DNA of 64,000 nucleotides, from positions 18,148,607 to 18,212,606 of the forward strand of contig CM043877.1 of the NCBI GenBank assembly GCA_023846275.1. Reading direction: 5' to 3'. A model generated the notes under the pieces. It was not told the origin of the DNA. It searched no databases and saw nothing but the letters and a program-made list of their open reading frames with translations. A program made the position numbers and the translations under genes. Shown in pieces: positions 13,281 through 25,380 of this stretch (its first letter is position 1; each line of letters begins with the position of its first letter). The stretch is from Vanilla planifolia. Its lineage: Eukaryota > Streptophyta > Magnoliopsida > Asparagales > Orchidaceae.

Positions 13281-16200
13281 TATGTTTGGCTTTCATAAAA
13301 TCACTAAAGTTATAAGAATTATTTAATTAATTTTATTTTTGAGAATTTATTTAATTTATATAAAAAATTATAATTTGCTAAAAAGGCGATATGACACCTA
13401 AAAAAAGAAGGCGAACTTCAAAAATGATGATATAAGTCAAGGAATTTAATAGTACAAGTTAGTAGAAATTAAATGTGACTAGAATATAAAAATGCAAGAT
13501 TTTAGATCAATTAGAATTTAATAATAATTAAAATTATAGAACTAATACTTGTCATAAATTACTATAAATATCAATTGATGTTGAAAAATTGTGAAACAAT
13601 AATGAGAAATAGGGCTATAGAGAAGCTTGGTTTAAAATTTTTGTAACATGAATATGAAGTATTATGATAACAAAATAAGGATCCAAATATTAAATGGGAA
13701 AATAATTATTATAAAAATTTTGAAGAATACAATTATTGAAAAATCAAAGAATGCCAAAAAAAGTATGAAATTTGAATGATAAGTAGCTTAATAAGTAGTT
13801 TTATTTAAAGCTAGCAACTAATTTTTGGAGGTTATTTGAATGAGAAGATTCAATCAATATCAATATATTATATAGATTTAATTACATTTTTTCTTATTTT
13901 TTAATTTTTTTGAGTTCTAACTAGTGGATGCAATTGGGGTAGAGATGCATTGGAACCTTAGAACTAATTGACAATGGTTTTAATAGTCAAGAAATGATGA
14001 TGTGTGAAATTGAGGGAGTCATGATCATTGTTTGAAAAACAAAGGTTTGTTGATTTTTTTCAAAAACACTTGGCAAGCTTTCTTGTGAGGGACTTGAAAA
14101 GGAAGTGCTTCATTGGGTATTGTGTATGTGAGAAAAGGAAAAGAAGAGTTGTTTCCTTGGAAAGAAAATGAAATCTATGAATTTCACTATAGCAATAAAG
14201 AAAATGAAGAAAAATAGAGCAACAATTAGAGTTCATTTTAGTAGTTGCACAATCAAAATATTAATTTTTTTGGTATGACCACTATGGTATGAATTAAGAT
14301 AAACAATCCTATATAATTTAGTAGATCTAGTTAATGACTGATTTGTTGTAGTAGTGAGACCTTAATTTAAGAAAAGAGTTATATAGTTGTTGTAAATGGA
14401 TTTGATAAAGAATTAGTACTTTCACATTTTGCTTGTTATAATGCAGTAAATATTTTTCTTTTTAAAATTACAAATCAATGTTTTAATAAATCAACATGCT
14501 ATGATTGAATAAATTATTGTATATTCAAAATAACTTAATTATAACATTAACTTAACTCTTATGCAAGCATGCCAAGAGTACCTTATGGCTTCAAGTGTTG
14601 GAATTTCACTTTATCAATTTTTGGCATTTCATATATAGCTCACTTGCATGGAACTAAGAGAATATTTATATAATAAATTAAAGATTCTTTCAAAAGTTTC
14701 AAAAGGAAATAATAAGGATAAGAACAAGATTTAGTTCCAATGTATTGTTCATAGGTGGAACTTAATAATGAAAATAATAATAGAGTGTATCTTATTCTAG
14801 GTATCATTTGGAGATGGAACAAAAAATAAAAGGATAATAAATTATTAACTTTGTTCAAAGGACTAATTCTATTATTAATAATAAAAGAAAGGAAAAAACA
14901 TTGAATTGAAAGTTGATAAGAATCATGTGTTTATAAGAGAACTAAAAGAAGACAACTTAATTGAAAAGGAAAAAATAAAAGAATTCAACCAAAAAGGGAA
15001 TAGGTATTCCATTGAATATTAATCTCATTCTACATACTTTACTTTACATGTGTTATAGTACATTTTATTATTTGGACATAGCATGTGGTATGATCCAATT
15101 CTATATTACTTTGCCTTCTACTTATATAGATTTTTACCCATTGAACCTTTGATCATCATCTCAGTCCATTCTATGATTTAACAATTATACATAATGAGGA
15201 TACATACAATGGGCTACATGAGGGTAAGATAGTTGTATAATGACTTAGATCCAATGTTAAGATATTGTAACACTACAACAACAACTTAAGTTAGTTTGAC
15301 ATTTGATAGCATCTTCAATTGACTTTTTCTATAAAAATGATTTATAAATGTGATCTTTTATCTTTGCATAAGTTAAATTTACTCTTCAATACTACTATTT
15401 GATATTCAAAGACAAAATTTATTCATTCCATAAATATTTTCAAATTAAAGAGGTCTTAAAAAATGAGATTTTCCAAATGTACAAAATAAAATGTAAAAAG
15501 ATGGATGTAAATTAGGTGATGACATATGGATATCACAAGGTGGCATCAAAGTAGTTAAAGTCATAAAGAGGAGAAACATAAGAAAATCTATAACTAAGCT
15601 ATAAAACCTAGAGGTGAATGAATCTAGGATTAAAACCTAAGAACTTTTCAAACTAAGGTGAAGACCTAGAGGATATTAGGATGAACAATTTCTTCAAAAT
15701 GCAAAACCAGGAACAATGTATACATATTAGGTTATTAGCATGAGTAGATATTATATTAGAGTGGAAAAATAATTGCTTAATGCTTATTATACTATATTCT
15801 TATTGTATATGCATAGAGTTTATCAATGGTTTAATTTAGTCATATACTTACAATATTAGTGACAAAACCTTTATTGCATAACAAAGAGACTCGACAAGGA
15901 AGGTTAAAAAGATTCAAAGCTTAGGTACACAGTTTTTTATTTACAACACATTGTATAAAAGAAAATTTTTTGGATGTTACAATCTCCTCAAAAAAAATGT
16001 ATTCTAAAATTTAAGATAATTTTGAATTTTAATTTTTCATATTTGATTTTACTACTTATGTTTCTTCTCTTTCAGTTTGATTTTGTTAAATTATGTTGAC
16101 CATCAAAAACACTTTATTTCTTAATACATAATCTTTACTTTGTAAAATCAAACTTTGCTTTTCCTAATATATTATCTCTATTTGAATTTCAATTTCTTTT

Positions 16201-16299
16201 ATGTCTTATTTGCTAATGTGTAAAAAATATATTTTTAAATAAAAATGTGAAAAATATCAAGAAGTCTAATGAAGTGCAACAGTAAAAATATTATATAAG
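13281..16299. other. Intergenic AT-rich DNA, no supported gene
   Basis: No coding frame with family resemblance was found. Open frames of 60-72 codons here have low-complexity, Leu/Ser/Tyr/Phe-rich translations typical of AT-rich non-coding DNA. Confidence 0.55.
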
Positions 16300-17900
16300 C
16301 TACTTCAACAACACTTTCTATAGCTTGAAAAAGATCAATATATTTATTTTTTTAATTTCTTGCTTCACAAAAATTGATAATCTATTTTAAGAGATTAACC
16401 TTTATAAAATATGCTCTCTTTCTAAGAATTCAATATCTCTTTACTTTTTTATCAAAGTATTTTTTTGTCTATTTGGAGAAATTTGTATCTTTTTCATGAA
16501 TAACTTTGCATTTTTAATAGATCATTTAAAAAATTAATGCCTATCAATTGTCATTCTTTATAATCAAAGTAACATGAAAGAGACTAATAATTATTTCATA
16601 TAAGGCTTTATAAGGAGTCATTCAAATTGTGGCTTGATTGTTGTTATTATCAAATTTTATTAAAGATAAATCACTCTCTTAATTTCCTTCAAAAGCCAAA
16701 AAAACAATCTCAAGATTTTAATCAATCTTTCAATTTAGATATCTATTTTAGGGTAAAAAAATAGTAGTGAATTTTAACTATGTACCAAAATCATGTTGAA
16801 TTTTCTTTCAAAAATATAATGTAAATTTTGGATCAATATTTAATATTATCTTATTTGGTGTACTAAACAATTTTACAATATGTTGCATCTAAACCTTAAC
16901 TAATTTCTTCTTGAATATATACTACTTTTCTTATCAAGAACTATTCGAATTTAGTTAATCATTCAATTATAAGTCAAATATAATCATCGCCTACAATTGA
17001 TCTATGCAAACAAGCAACACAATCCATAACCATGCTTTCTTTCTTTCACTTAGAGTCGATAATTATTGTAACATTCCATTTTTTATAGTTTTTCTTTTAA
17101 TTATTGTTTGATTAAATAATTATTACCCTTTTTTGTCATATCTACTTTTAGAATATTGCATCAATAATGTTATTTTAATTTGTGATACATTTTATTTTTT
17201 CTAGAATGAAGAATGTATTTCAAGTTATGCATTTCTTTTTGCAATAAATGCTTTAATTATTGATGATTAAAGATGCATAAGTTGTCCTAAAATCTTAATA
17301 TGTCTTTTTCATCGAAGGTAAGTAAAATGAAATTACAAATCATCTTTAATTTATTAAATTAAGTTTAGACATTCCTTATTTTGGAGTCAATCTTCTTTTA
17401 TAGACTCTATCAAGTTAGGTTTGGTGGATATTTTATAAAGTAATTTTATATTTGTCTACATTTCTTTTTCTTATTGAAACTTATTAATTATAAAGTTTAT
17501 CTACTTTTAATCATAATGAGTTATCTTATATTATTATTTACTTTTTTGCTTAAGGTATGAATAATCACATTGGATGCTTTAGGATGACAGATTATTTCTA
17601 AATCATAGTCTTTAATAAATTCTAACCATTATTGTTATCTCAAATCAACTCTTCCTAGATAAAAATATATTTAAAATTTTAATGATTAGTTAATTCTTAA
17701 AAAATTTCACTCCATATAAATAATATCTCCAAGTCTTCAAAGTGAACATAATAGCTACCAATTCTAAATCATGAAATAGATAATATTTCTTATGAGATTT
17801 ATCTATCTAGAGGTATCACTATCACTTTTTCATAAACATAAGTCAATTATCATTCCCCTTTTTCATTTAATCCACTAATTGCTTTATCATTTTACTCTTT
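16300..17900 (-). mobile_element. Ty3/gypsy pol relic: RNase H then integrase
   Basis: On the minus strand, about 17690-17860 reads like the plant gypsy RNase H region. The sense of HDLEL...IV.AL.IWR.YLYG is visible around the TCTAAATCATGA and CTCCATATAAATAATATCTCC blocks (plus-strand spelling). About 16750-17070 reads like the integrase core, with the segment before the ATCCATAACCATGCTTTC block corresponding to the family's conserved integrase stretch. The order RNase H (right) to integrase (left) is correct for a minus-strand gypsy element. It is riddled with stops and frame changes, so it is long dead. LTRs were not identified. RT should lie to the right, but I could not recognise it. Confidence 0.55.
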
Positions 17901-19400
17901 TTAACAAAATGTTTAATTTATTTATATGATACGAGTATTAGTGATGAATATCACTACCATATTACATATCTATTTCTTTCTCAATTCATCACACATTGTT
18001 CACCCCATCTGCCATAATATTTGTTTCATGAATTATATATTATTATTCAACACAAAGTGTTTAATAACTTCTCTAAATTCTTAATACCATTTTATCATAT
18101 TTTTTTAGAATTTTAAAAATTATAATATTTCTCTTAAAAAATCATATAATGAAGAAAAGTGTTAAGACACTTCAAAGATGGAAGATAAGCAAGGAAAGGT
18201 GAAAGGGTGTAAGAAGAAAAATAAAATGGGTTTGTTTTAGTTGTAATAGAATTTTGTTTTGGGAGGCATTGAAGTGCAATGTTTGAAGAGTTGTGAGAAG
18301 AATTTTGGAAGAAACATAAATCATTAAGTGGGTGAAAAAGAAATTGATAAAAGATAAAAAAAAAATCAAAGAAGGTTTCTACTATGACGAGTTGAGATGA
18401 GGTCTTACAGTGATTTTTAAAAAAATTGGGGATATTTAATGCTAATAGTGAGGATTCCTTAAGAAAGAAATCAAAAACGTTTTGGTTAGTAAAGAATAAG
18501 AAAGTAGTATTGCTTGAGAGGAATGGAATTTGGAATTTCTATTTCAACAAAAATCAAAAAGAGAAAAAAAGGAAGAAGAGACATAAGTTGCTACAACCAC
18601 ATCTAACCATATTTTAAAAAAACATAGGTAAAGTAAAGTTTTGGCATAGAAAAAAAACATGAAAGGATACTAGAATCACAAGTAGGGACGTAATAAAAAG
18701 ATAGAATTCATTCTATTTGATTCATAGTACAAAATAAATTATAATATTTTAAACAGATAACTAATTATTTAAAAAAAATAAAATAAGTCATATTATAATA
18801 ATAAAATATGCAAACTATGTATATTCAATACTACAACACTCCACAAACATAACAAAATCCATTACATCTCAATCTACTCATAATCTCAACTAATAAGTAT
18901 CATCCTCATGCATAACATTTATATCCTTATTTTTCTATGAAATAAATGTACTATTTATGATACAAATACTAGTAAGACTTTATAAAACTTAATAGATGAA
19001 CTAATAAAATAATAATATACATAAAAATAATATTATAATAAAAAGGTATGATCATGTTATCATAATAAAAAAACTAATGATCATAATAAAATAAGACATA
19101 TTATGAGAAAATCAATAAATTTAGCAAAAAATATGAATATGCACATTCATGTATGTCTTTTTATGTTTAAATTCTTATTTATTATATTATGTAAAGTTTA
19201 ATTATTTATTTCCTATAAACTTAAATTTACTTATTTTTTTCATTTATTTTATTTATAATATTTTATATTTATATAGCCCAAATTTTTTACCTTCATATCA
19301 CTATCTTGTGAAACCAATTTCATAGGACCTTTTATCCTCACCATGACTAATGTATATGGGTAATCATTACTTTGAAATAACATAAAGGTGTCTTCACTCT
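17901..19400. other. Intergenic DNA, no supported gene
   Basis: Contains purine-rich tracts around 18150-18600 and very AT-rich DNA after 18700. The short open frames at 18172-18369 and 18426-18617 are Lys- or Phe-rich low-complexity translations without family features. It may include the lost RT and LTR of the gypsy relic to the left. Confidence 0.5.
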
Positions 19401-19424
19401 AGGTAATCCTTACAGAATCATGTT

Positions 19425-19575
19425 TATATCATGTAGATATGGATGGGTTGTCATTACCCTCTATCATGTATAAATGGGGTTATCCTGACCTTATAACATG
19501 TCGATATAGATGAGCCTTCCTTCCCATATATTATGCAAATGTAGCTATAAATGGGTTATTCACCTTATATCATGT
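19425..19575. repeat. Degenerate short tandem repeat, ATATCATGTAGATATGGATGGG type
   Basis: About four diverged copies of a 30-40 base motif starting ATATCATGT / ATCATGTA / ATAACATGT / ATATTATGC. Each is followed by a (G)ATA/AAATGGG-like segment and then a pyrimidine-rich part. Such arrays occur inside plant LTRs and untranslated leaders; here no element could be tied to it. Confidence 0.5.
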
Positions 19576-21020
19576 AAGGTCATCTTATAATCTAGTAAAA
19601 AATGAGGATAATGTCTTTAAGGGTAAACTAATTATTATATTTTATTGTCTTAATTGATAATTATGTATGTCAAATATTAAACATTGAGATAATTTTTGTT
19701 AAGAATTAACATATAAAATTTTTCATTATGTTGCATGTCAATTTCTTTGTTTTCATGTAAAACTAATTAAGAAATAATAAGTGAATAAAATGTCAAATGA
19801 CAAGGTAATATAAAAATATAATTAATTGATAAAATAATCACATCATTATCAAATTTACCTATTATAAAAAGATAATATTCTTAATACTAAAACAAAAGAT
19901 AACATGAAAAGAATGATATTTTATAAATAACACAAAAAATTAGCATATTTATATCACAGTTATCAGGTTTACTTATCTAAATCTAAAAGTAGAATATTAT
20001 TTTTAACCTTTGACTTGATTTTCTATAATTTCATGCTTGTATAATAATTAATGTACATATATCCTCTATCTAAAATGCCTATTAAGTAATTTGGATTTTG
20101 TAAATTCTATCTTAATATTTAAGTTTCTATTTTAAATCATACTTATCTAATTTCAACATCTTATTGTATGATCTAACAAGTAAAAAAGCAACATAAGTTC
20201 TATCATACTTATATAATCCCCAAATCACACCATTCTATCCAAAATCAAGCCTTTGTTGTTACTCTAAAACTTGTACAATGTAATTATTAGGATTGTAGCT
20301 TAAAATCCTACCATAGTTGTAGCAATTAATTATTCACTAATATTTGTATTTCTTAATGATCATATCATATTATATGATTTATTATCAAACTCATTTAATA
20401 CATGGATTTAACACTTTTCCCATTATACAATATGATTCTAAGCACCATACTCATACTATCTTAAAGCATTGATCATAGAACATAGCCAATTTCTACTTCA
20501 GAATATTTGTATAGTATGATTCCCACATCATATTAATATTATATGCTTTTTCTTAATCCCTAATTGGTGCATACTCATCATAAAAGTAAAATCCTCACAT
20601 CTCCTTTATACGATGATCCTAACTACTCAACCTATAGGTTTACAATGTCTTCATACTAGTACCATCAAGGAATCATCTTTATATGATGCTCTAAAAAACC
20701 ATATATGACCCAACGTTGTACCCTTTCAACACTTTATACCTGGCAATTCAAACTAATTGTATCATACAATATAGGTTATCGTATTTGTATGATGCACAAT
20801 AGTGGCTAAGTTTTCTTGTTTTCCATCTCTCAGGTTACTCCAAAGAAAAACAAAACACTCCACATGACATATAAACACATCTTTTACTTAAACGAATATC
20901 CAACCATGCTATTAAACACTTAAAACAAAAAGTATTTAACAAGGAGTTTTTTAATTACTTACCTCCTCTTATTTCTAGCTACTCTCTAAGATTCGACATC
21001 ACAGTTTTTCTTAAGATCCT
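19576..21020. other. Intergenic DNA with repeated TATGAT-type motifs (about 20340-20800)
   Basis: The section 20340-20800 is rich in loosely repeated phrases containing TATGAT (for example ATATGATTC, ATAGTATGATTCC, TATATGATGCTC, TTTGTATGATGCA). This suggests the remains of an LTR with internal repeats. A similar style of sequence is seen near 36830-36970. No coding feature is supported. Confidence 0.35.
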
Positions 21021-21024
21021 TCTT

Positions 21025-21040
21025 CTTCTTCTTCTTCTGT
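21025..21040. repeat. (CTT)n microsatellite
   Basis: Short run of CTT trinucleotides. Confidence 0.8.
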
Positions 21041-22355
21041 AGTACCTTCTCTGTGCGAACCCTTATTACTCATAGATCCCCCCAATAAAAGCCTCACTGA
21101 AAGAAATAATTATTTGTTATATATTTATAAACCCAACATAGGCATGCAAGAAGTTGGATAAAGCTTAATAGCTGAAAAGAATGCTTAATCTTAAATGATC
21201 ATGCTTTGAGTTTGATTAAAATAAATTGCTACCTAGAAATGCTTAAACTATTAGAGAATGATTGTGATTTTTGCTTGTATTGCTCATCTGTGCCTATATT
21301 TTATCGAGCATAAAAAGATTCATTATAATATTATGTATAGCTTGTCATGATAATGTTAATATGGTGGTAATAATCACTAAAGGAAAAGGTAATGGTTATT
21401 CCAAAAGTAAAGAAATAAGAAAAATAAAAAAAGATGGTAAGAATAAAAGTTGATAATAATTCTAAATGTATCAAAATCTTGGTTATCTAAAATGAAAACT
21501 ATCATGTGGAAACGTTATTTGTGAGATGAGCTAAATGAGCTATTATTAAGATTATTTTACTTGGAGTGACATGTTTTGAGAAAATAGATCTAATATGTCT
21601 ACAAGAAAGCTTTGTCCTAAACCAACTAAGAGAAAAATTAATTGAGAAAAAGATGAAGAAAACTCTAAATTGAATTTACATACTTTCTTGAATAGAGACT
21701 TATTTTAAAACTATAAATGACACTTTTGTTTTCTTATGCTTATTATATTCTATTATATATTCATTGTATGAGATTGACCCAATACATAACATGACACAAA
21801 ATATATTTATTTTACATACATGTATACTGTTTTTCTATTGAGTTAATGATGGCTTAGCTTGTTTATAACTTAACATGTCAAATTAGGATAACACATAGTA
21901 AGGGACTACTTGTTTGCATTAAGATTTTATCGACATTTTCTACCTAATAATTGTTACTTTTTGTCATGTTATTTAAGATATTGTGATAACTATTGTTATT
22001 TCCATATAATTGGATTTGTACTAGTATTCTCTTGCAATGTAAGAACCCAAGTTTTAAAGATAATGAGATCTTTATATTTTTTTCACATGTTGGCTTTATG
22101 TGCTTTTCGAAATTTGAAATGTTGATTTAAATTAGTTTATAAAATTTTGAACATACTATGTGATTTGATTTGTTAAAATACCGTGTTCTTAAAAACAAAG
22201 AAAGAAGAAAAACGGAAAAGACATGTTTCACAAATCAAAAAAGGTAAGTGATCGTTGCCATATGAATATGCACCATATGACTACATTTGATTCTCACTTA
22301 TCCCAACCATCAATTCTTATGCTCAGTATTACTTAAAGACTTACTTTAAATAAAT

Positions 22356-22361
<6 letters not shown>
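21041..22361. other. Intergenic AT-rich DNA, no supported gene
   Basis: Open frames at 21271-21453 and 21910-22125 show no recognisable domain and have AT-driven composition. No repeat relationship to other parts of the window was noticed. Confidence 0.55.

Positions 22362-22411
<50 letters not shown>
22362..22411. repeat. (AT)n microsatellite at the edge of segment B1
   Basis: About 25 AT dinucleotides. Homology between the two B segments starts shortly after it, so it may sit at or near the original duplication breakpoint. Confidence 0.95.
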
Positions 22412-22414
<3 letters not shown>

Positions 22415-22439
22415 AGAATTCTTTTGTTTGTATTACATC

Positions 22440-24660
22440 TATTTTTTCTCAAATCATAAATTAGTTTTAATATCTATAACAATACCCAAATCATTAAATA
22501 ATATACTTTTGCTACATGAATTCAATCTCTTATTTTCCTTCTCTCTTTCATAACATGAAATTAAATTATTTCCCATTCTTTATATTTCATAGCACTCATA
22601 TATCTCATATTTCATTTCCTATTGTTTATAGTTTTTCTAAAACTCATCATATTCAACTCTAGTAATTAATACATATTTTATAAATAAATTACAAGGTAAA
22701 AATATATGATTTATCTTTTTCTTATTCTACATATTTTTGTAATCTTAAATTACATTTTGTAGATATTGTTTTGCACACAACTTCCAAGTATCACCTTTAT
22801 TATAATATTCACTAAGCCACATTTTCATTTCTTTTTATAGAGAATCCATAAATTCACTTAGTCTCATTTAACTATTTATATTTTATTAACAAAACCTATA
22901 TTTAAATAAATTATTGATTTGTATATATTCGAGAGAAATTAAGAAAATTTCAATTCTTTTTGTTTTTAATATAATATTAACACACTCTTTTTTATTTTTT
23001 AATTAAAATGCTAACTTCTTTTTTACTCGTATATATTTTCTCATTCACATAGTTCGTTCATATTTATTACATTATATCTTTTGTTAAGATAAATAAAATT
23101 ATTCTTTAAGTTCTTTTTTTCAATACTCACTTTCATCAATAATGAATAATATGACATCTTTTAATTAGATCTTTTAAAAAATGTATACAATTTAAAATTT
23201 TGAAATACTTTACAAAATAACACATCTTTCAAAATGTAATTAAACTAATTATTTCATTCTAATATATAAAACTTTTAAGATATCATTATATTAATCAATA
23301 TATCACTATTATACTCAAAGAATACATTTTTAGGTATAATATATTATAAAAAAATAAAATATCAATATATTAAAATAACATATTTACTATTATTATTGTT
23401 CAAAATTCACTATTATTCTATCTTTTTTAGTACTTTTATAAAAACGTTTACTTTGATCTCTGTAACTCTGAGATTTCGGGTATCATATGATGTTAGAATC
23501 TCATAAAATTTAAAATATATTGGTAACTTGAAATCTTTCATAATTTTCTAATTGAATTCAATCTTAGATTCTTTATTATTTATTTGCAAAATTTAGCCTT
23601 AATTAGATCTATAAAAATGTTAGGCAATTGCTCCCATGTCTAATATGAGGCTAATTTTGTTAACTAATTCATTTGAAAATTTCAAAAAAATTTAGCTAAT
23701 TCTTCCCATTTAATTTGCCACAACTTCAATATTCATAACATTTTGAAAATAAAATGTTTTGATAATTATAATATTTAATTTATTTGATTCATTTTCATAT
23801 CTAGATTTTAAATAATTATAAAAAATTATTTCTTATGTGATCCCTTTATATATATTGTGTTTCTTGGATAATAGATTGTCATCATGTACAACCTGATTTT
23901 AATCATTATTCAATTAGGATTATCAGTTTATATGTGCACATAATTTATTTTTGAATACCTAATATAACAATTGTTTTTCATATATAGTAATCCATTTTTC
24001 ATCAAACTCACTCATTTTTTTTACTAAGGTGATTTTTTAGCTATTAAGTGTGTCAATTATTTACTCTCATAAAAAATTACAAGTTGATTCAAACAAATCA
24101 TTGATATCGTTGAAATAATTCTCATCATTTCTACCAATACACCAACCTTATTAGAATAATCTTCGCAGATCTATTGCTTCATTACCCTTTCCTAATCATT
24201 ACCTTCAACTTTATTAAATAATTGCCTTCAATTACATTTTGATTATGAATGCGTTGCACTTTGTTTCAATCATTGCCTCCAACTATGCTACCTTGTTTAC
24301 TTTTATTGCACTTATTAGCTTTACCACCTAATTGGTTGTATTGAATTTTAGCCTTTGACTTTAGTATCCAATTGAATGTGTCGCATTAACTGATTAACAC
24401 AAAACTTTGATTATATCCATAAGGCTATTTAATATTTATTCTTCTATTATTATTTATTTTCCTATTCTAAGATGAATTTGTAAAAAGTTTGGACAGTTAT
24501 TGTTCAATTATGGATGAAAAAAAATGAAAGATTTGTGCCAATTATTATCTCAAGAAGTTTATTTATAAGTTAATTTTATATTGCACTGCATTCAATTAGT
24601 AAATGACTATATAATATAATAATCTTAGGAATACCTTTGGATCACATCTTCAATTTGAAA
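22440..24660. repeat. Upstream flank of DUF538 copy 2, duplicated at about 31990-33990
   Basis: Ordered matches run through the whole stretch. Examples are the TCATATATCTCATATTTCATTT block (about 22595 and 32047), the ATTCAACTCTA block (about 22650 and 32100), the TTTTACTCGTATATATTTTCTC block (23020 and 32470), and the CCTTAATTAGATCTAT block (23597 and 33025). No gene is supported; it is shared non-coding flank. Confidence 0.7.
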
Positions 24661-24712
24661 TAGACCGCAACCAGTAAACCAAGTCAAATAACGCGTCTCT
24701 CGTTGACCTGGA

Positions 24713-24870
24713 CTTAGCCGTTGCAAAGAAAGGGTCCATAACTATACTATCAGAGCATTGGTCTTCCTTTCTTACGAGCCAAAACCATTTGCGCCATTAA
24801 TTTATGCCGCCACCGTTGACAACGAACCCTGTTTTTCTTCTCCATTCTCCACTTTCCAACTCTCATAAAT
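24713..24870 (+). promoter_or_regulatory. Proximal promoter of DUF538 copy 2
   Basis: Contains TTGACC (24713-24718), the W-box core bound by WRKY factors, then a conserved GACTTAGCCGTTGCAAAGAA block. A GCCGCC core (24806-24811), resembling the ERF-bound GCC box, follows, with a second TTGAC just after it. The TATA-like CATAAAT is at 24864-24870, about 90 bases before the ATG. Copy 3 keeps the same order. Factor binding is inferred from motif cores only. Confidence 0.45.
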
Positions 24871-24960
24871 ACTCAACTAATGAATCGTCCTCTACATCGC
24901 TTCTTTCGTGCTTGATTTAATTATTTGTTCCAATCACGTACAGCTGAGCTCCGTTAACAA

Positions 24961-25380
24961 ATGGCATCGCAGAGCATTGAGAGCTACCGCAATGGCGCTG
25001 AGGTCTTTCACGGAGACGACCTCTGTAAGAAGAAGTCGATACAATTGCTCGAAGAGCTGTGTCTTCCCAAGGGGTTGTTTCCCTTGGAAGACATGGAAGA
25101 GTTCGGCTACAACCGTGAGGCTAGCTTCGTGTGGCTGATCCAAAAGAAGAAGAAGGACCACGTCTTCAAGCAGATCAAGAGAAACGTGTCTTATGCTCCC
25201 GAGGTGACTGCTTTTGTGGAGAAGTATAAGCTGAAGAAGATGACGGGAGTGAAGACAAAAGAGCTGCTGCTTTGGCTCTCCGTCGTCGAAGTTTATTTCG
25301 AGAAACCTACTTCTGCGAAGCTGACATTCAAGACTGGAACAGGGCTCTCCGATAGCTTCCCTGCTTCTGCTTTTGAGTGA
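24961..25380 (+). CDS. DUF538 family protein, copy 2 (type B)
   Basis: 139-residue single-exon protein with no signal peptide or membrane segment, so probably cytosolic. It follows the short, leaderless clade of plant DUF538 proteins (the group that includes Arabidopsis SVB-like proteins). Visible family features are the MASQ/IESYR start, GDDLC, LPKGLFPLEDMEEFGYNRE (residues about 38-56), FVWLIQKKKKDHVFK, VSYAPEVTAFVE, the GVKTKELLLWLSVVEVY strand region, and the C-terminal LTFKTGTGLSDSFPASAFE. Biochemical function is not established. Arabidopsis relatives affect trichome growth and stress responses. It is closest to copy 3, from which it differs at scattered residues, e.g. Ser for Gly before FVWL. 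The start is fixed by conservation across all four copies. It ends at FE, without the LNE tail of copy 4. Confidence 0.9.
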   Translation: MASQSIESYRNGAEVFHGDDLCKKKSIQLLEELCLPKGLFPLEDMEEFGYNREASFVWLIQKKKKDHVFKQIKRNVSYAPEVTAFVEKYKLKKMTGVKTKELLLWLSVVEVYFEKPTSAKLTFKTGTGLSDSFPASAFE

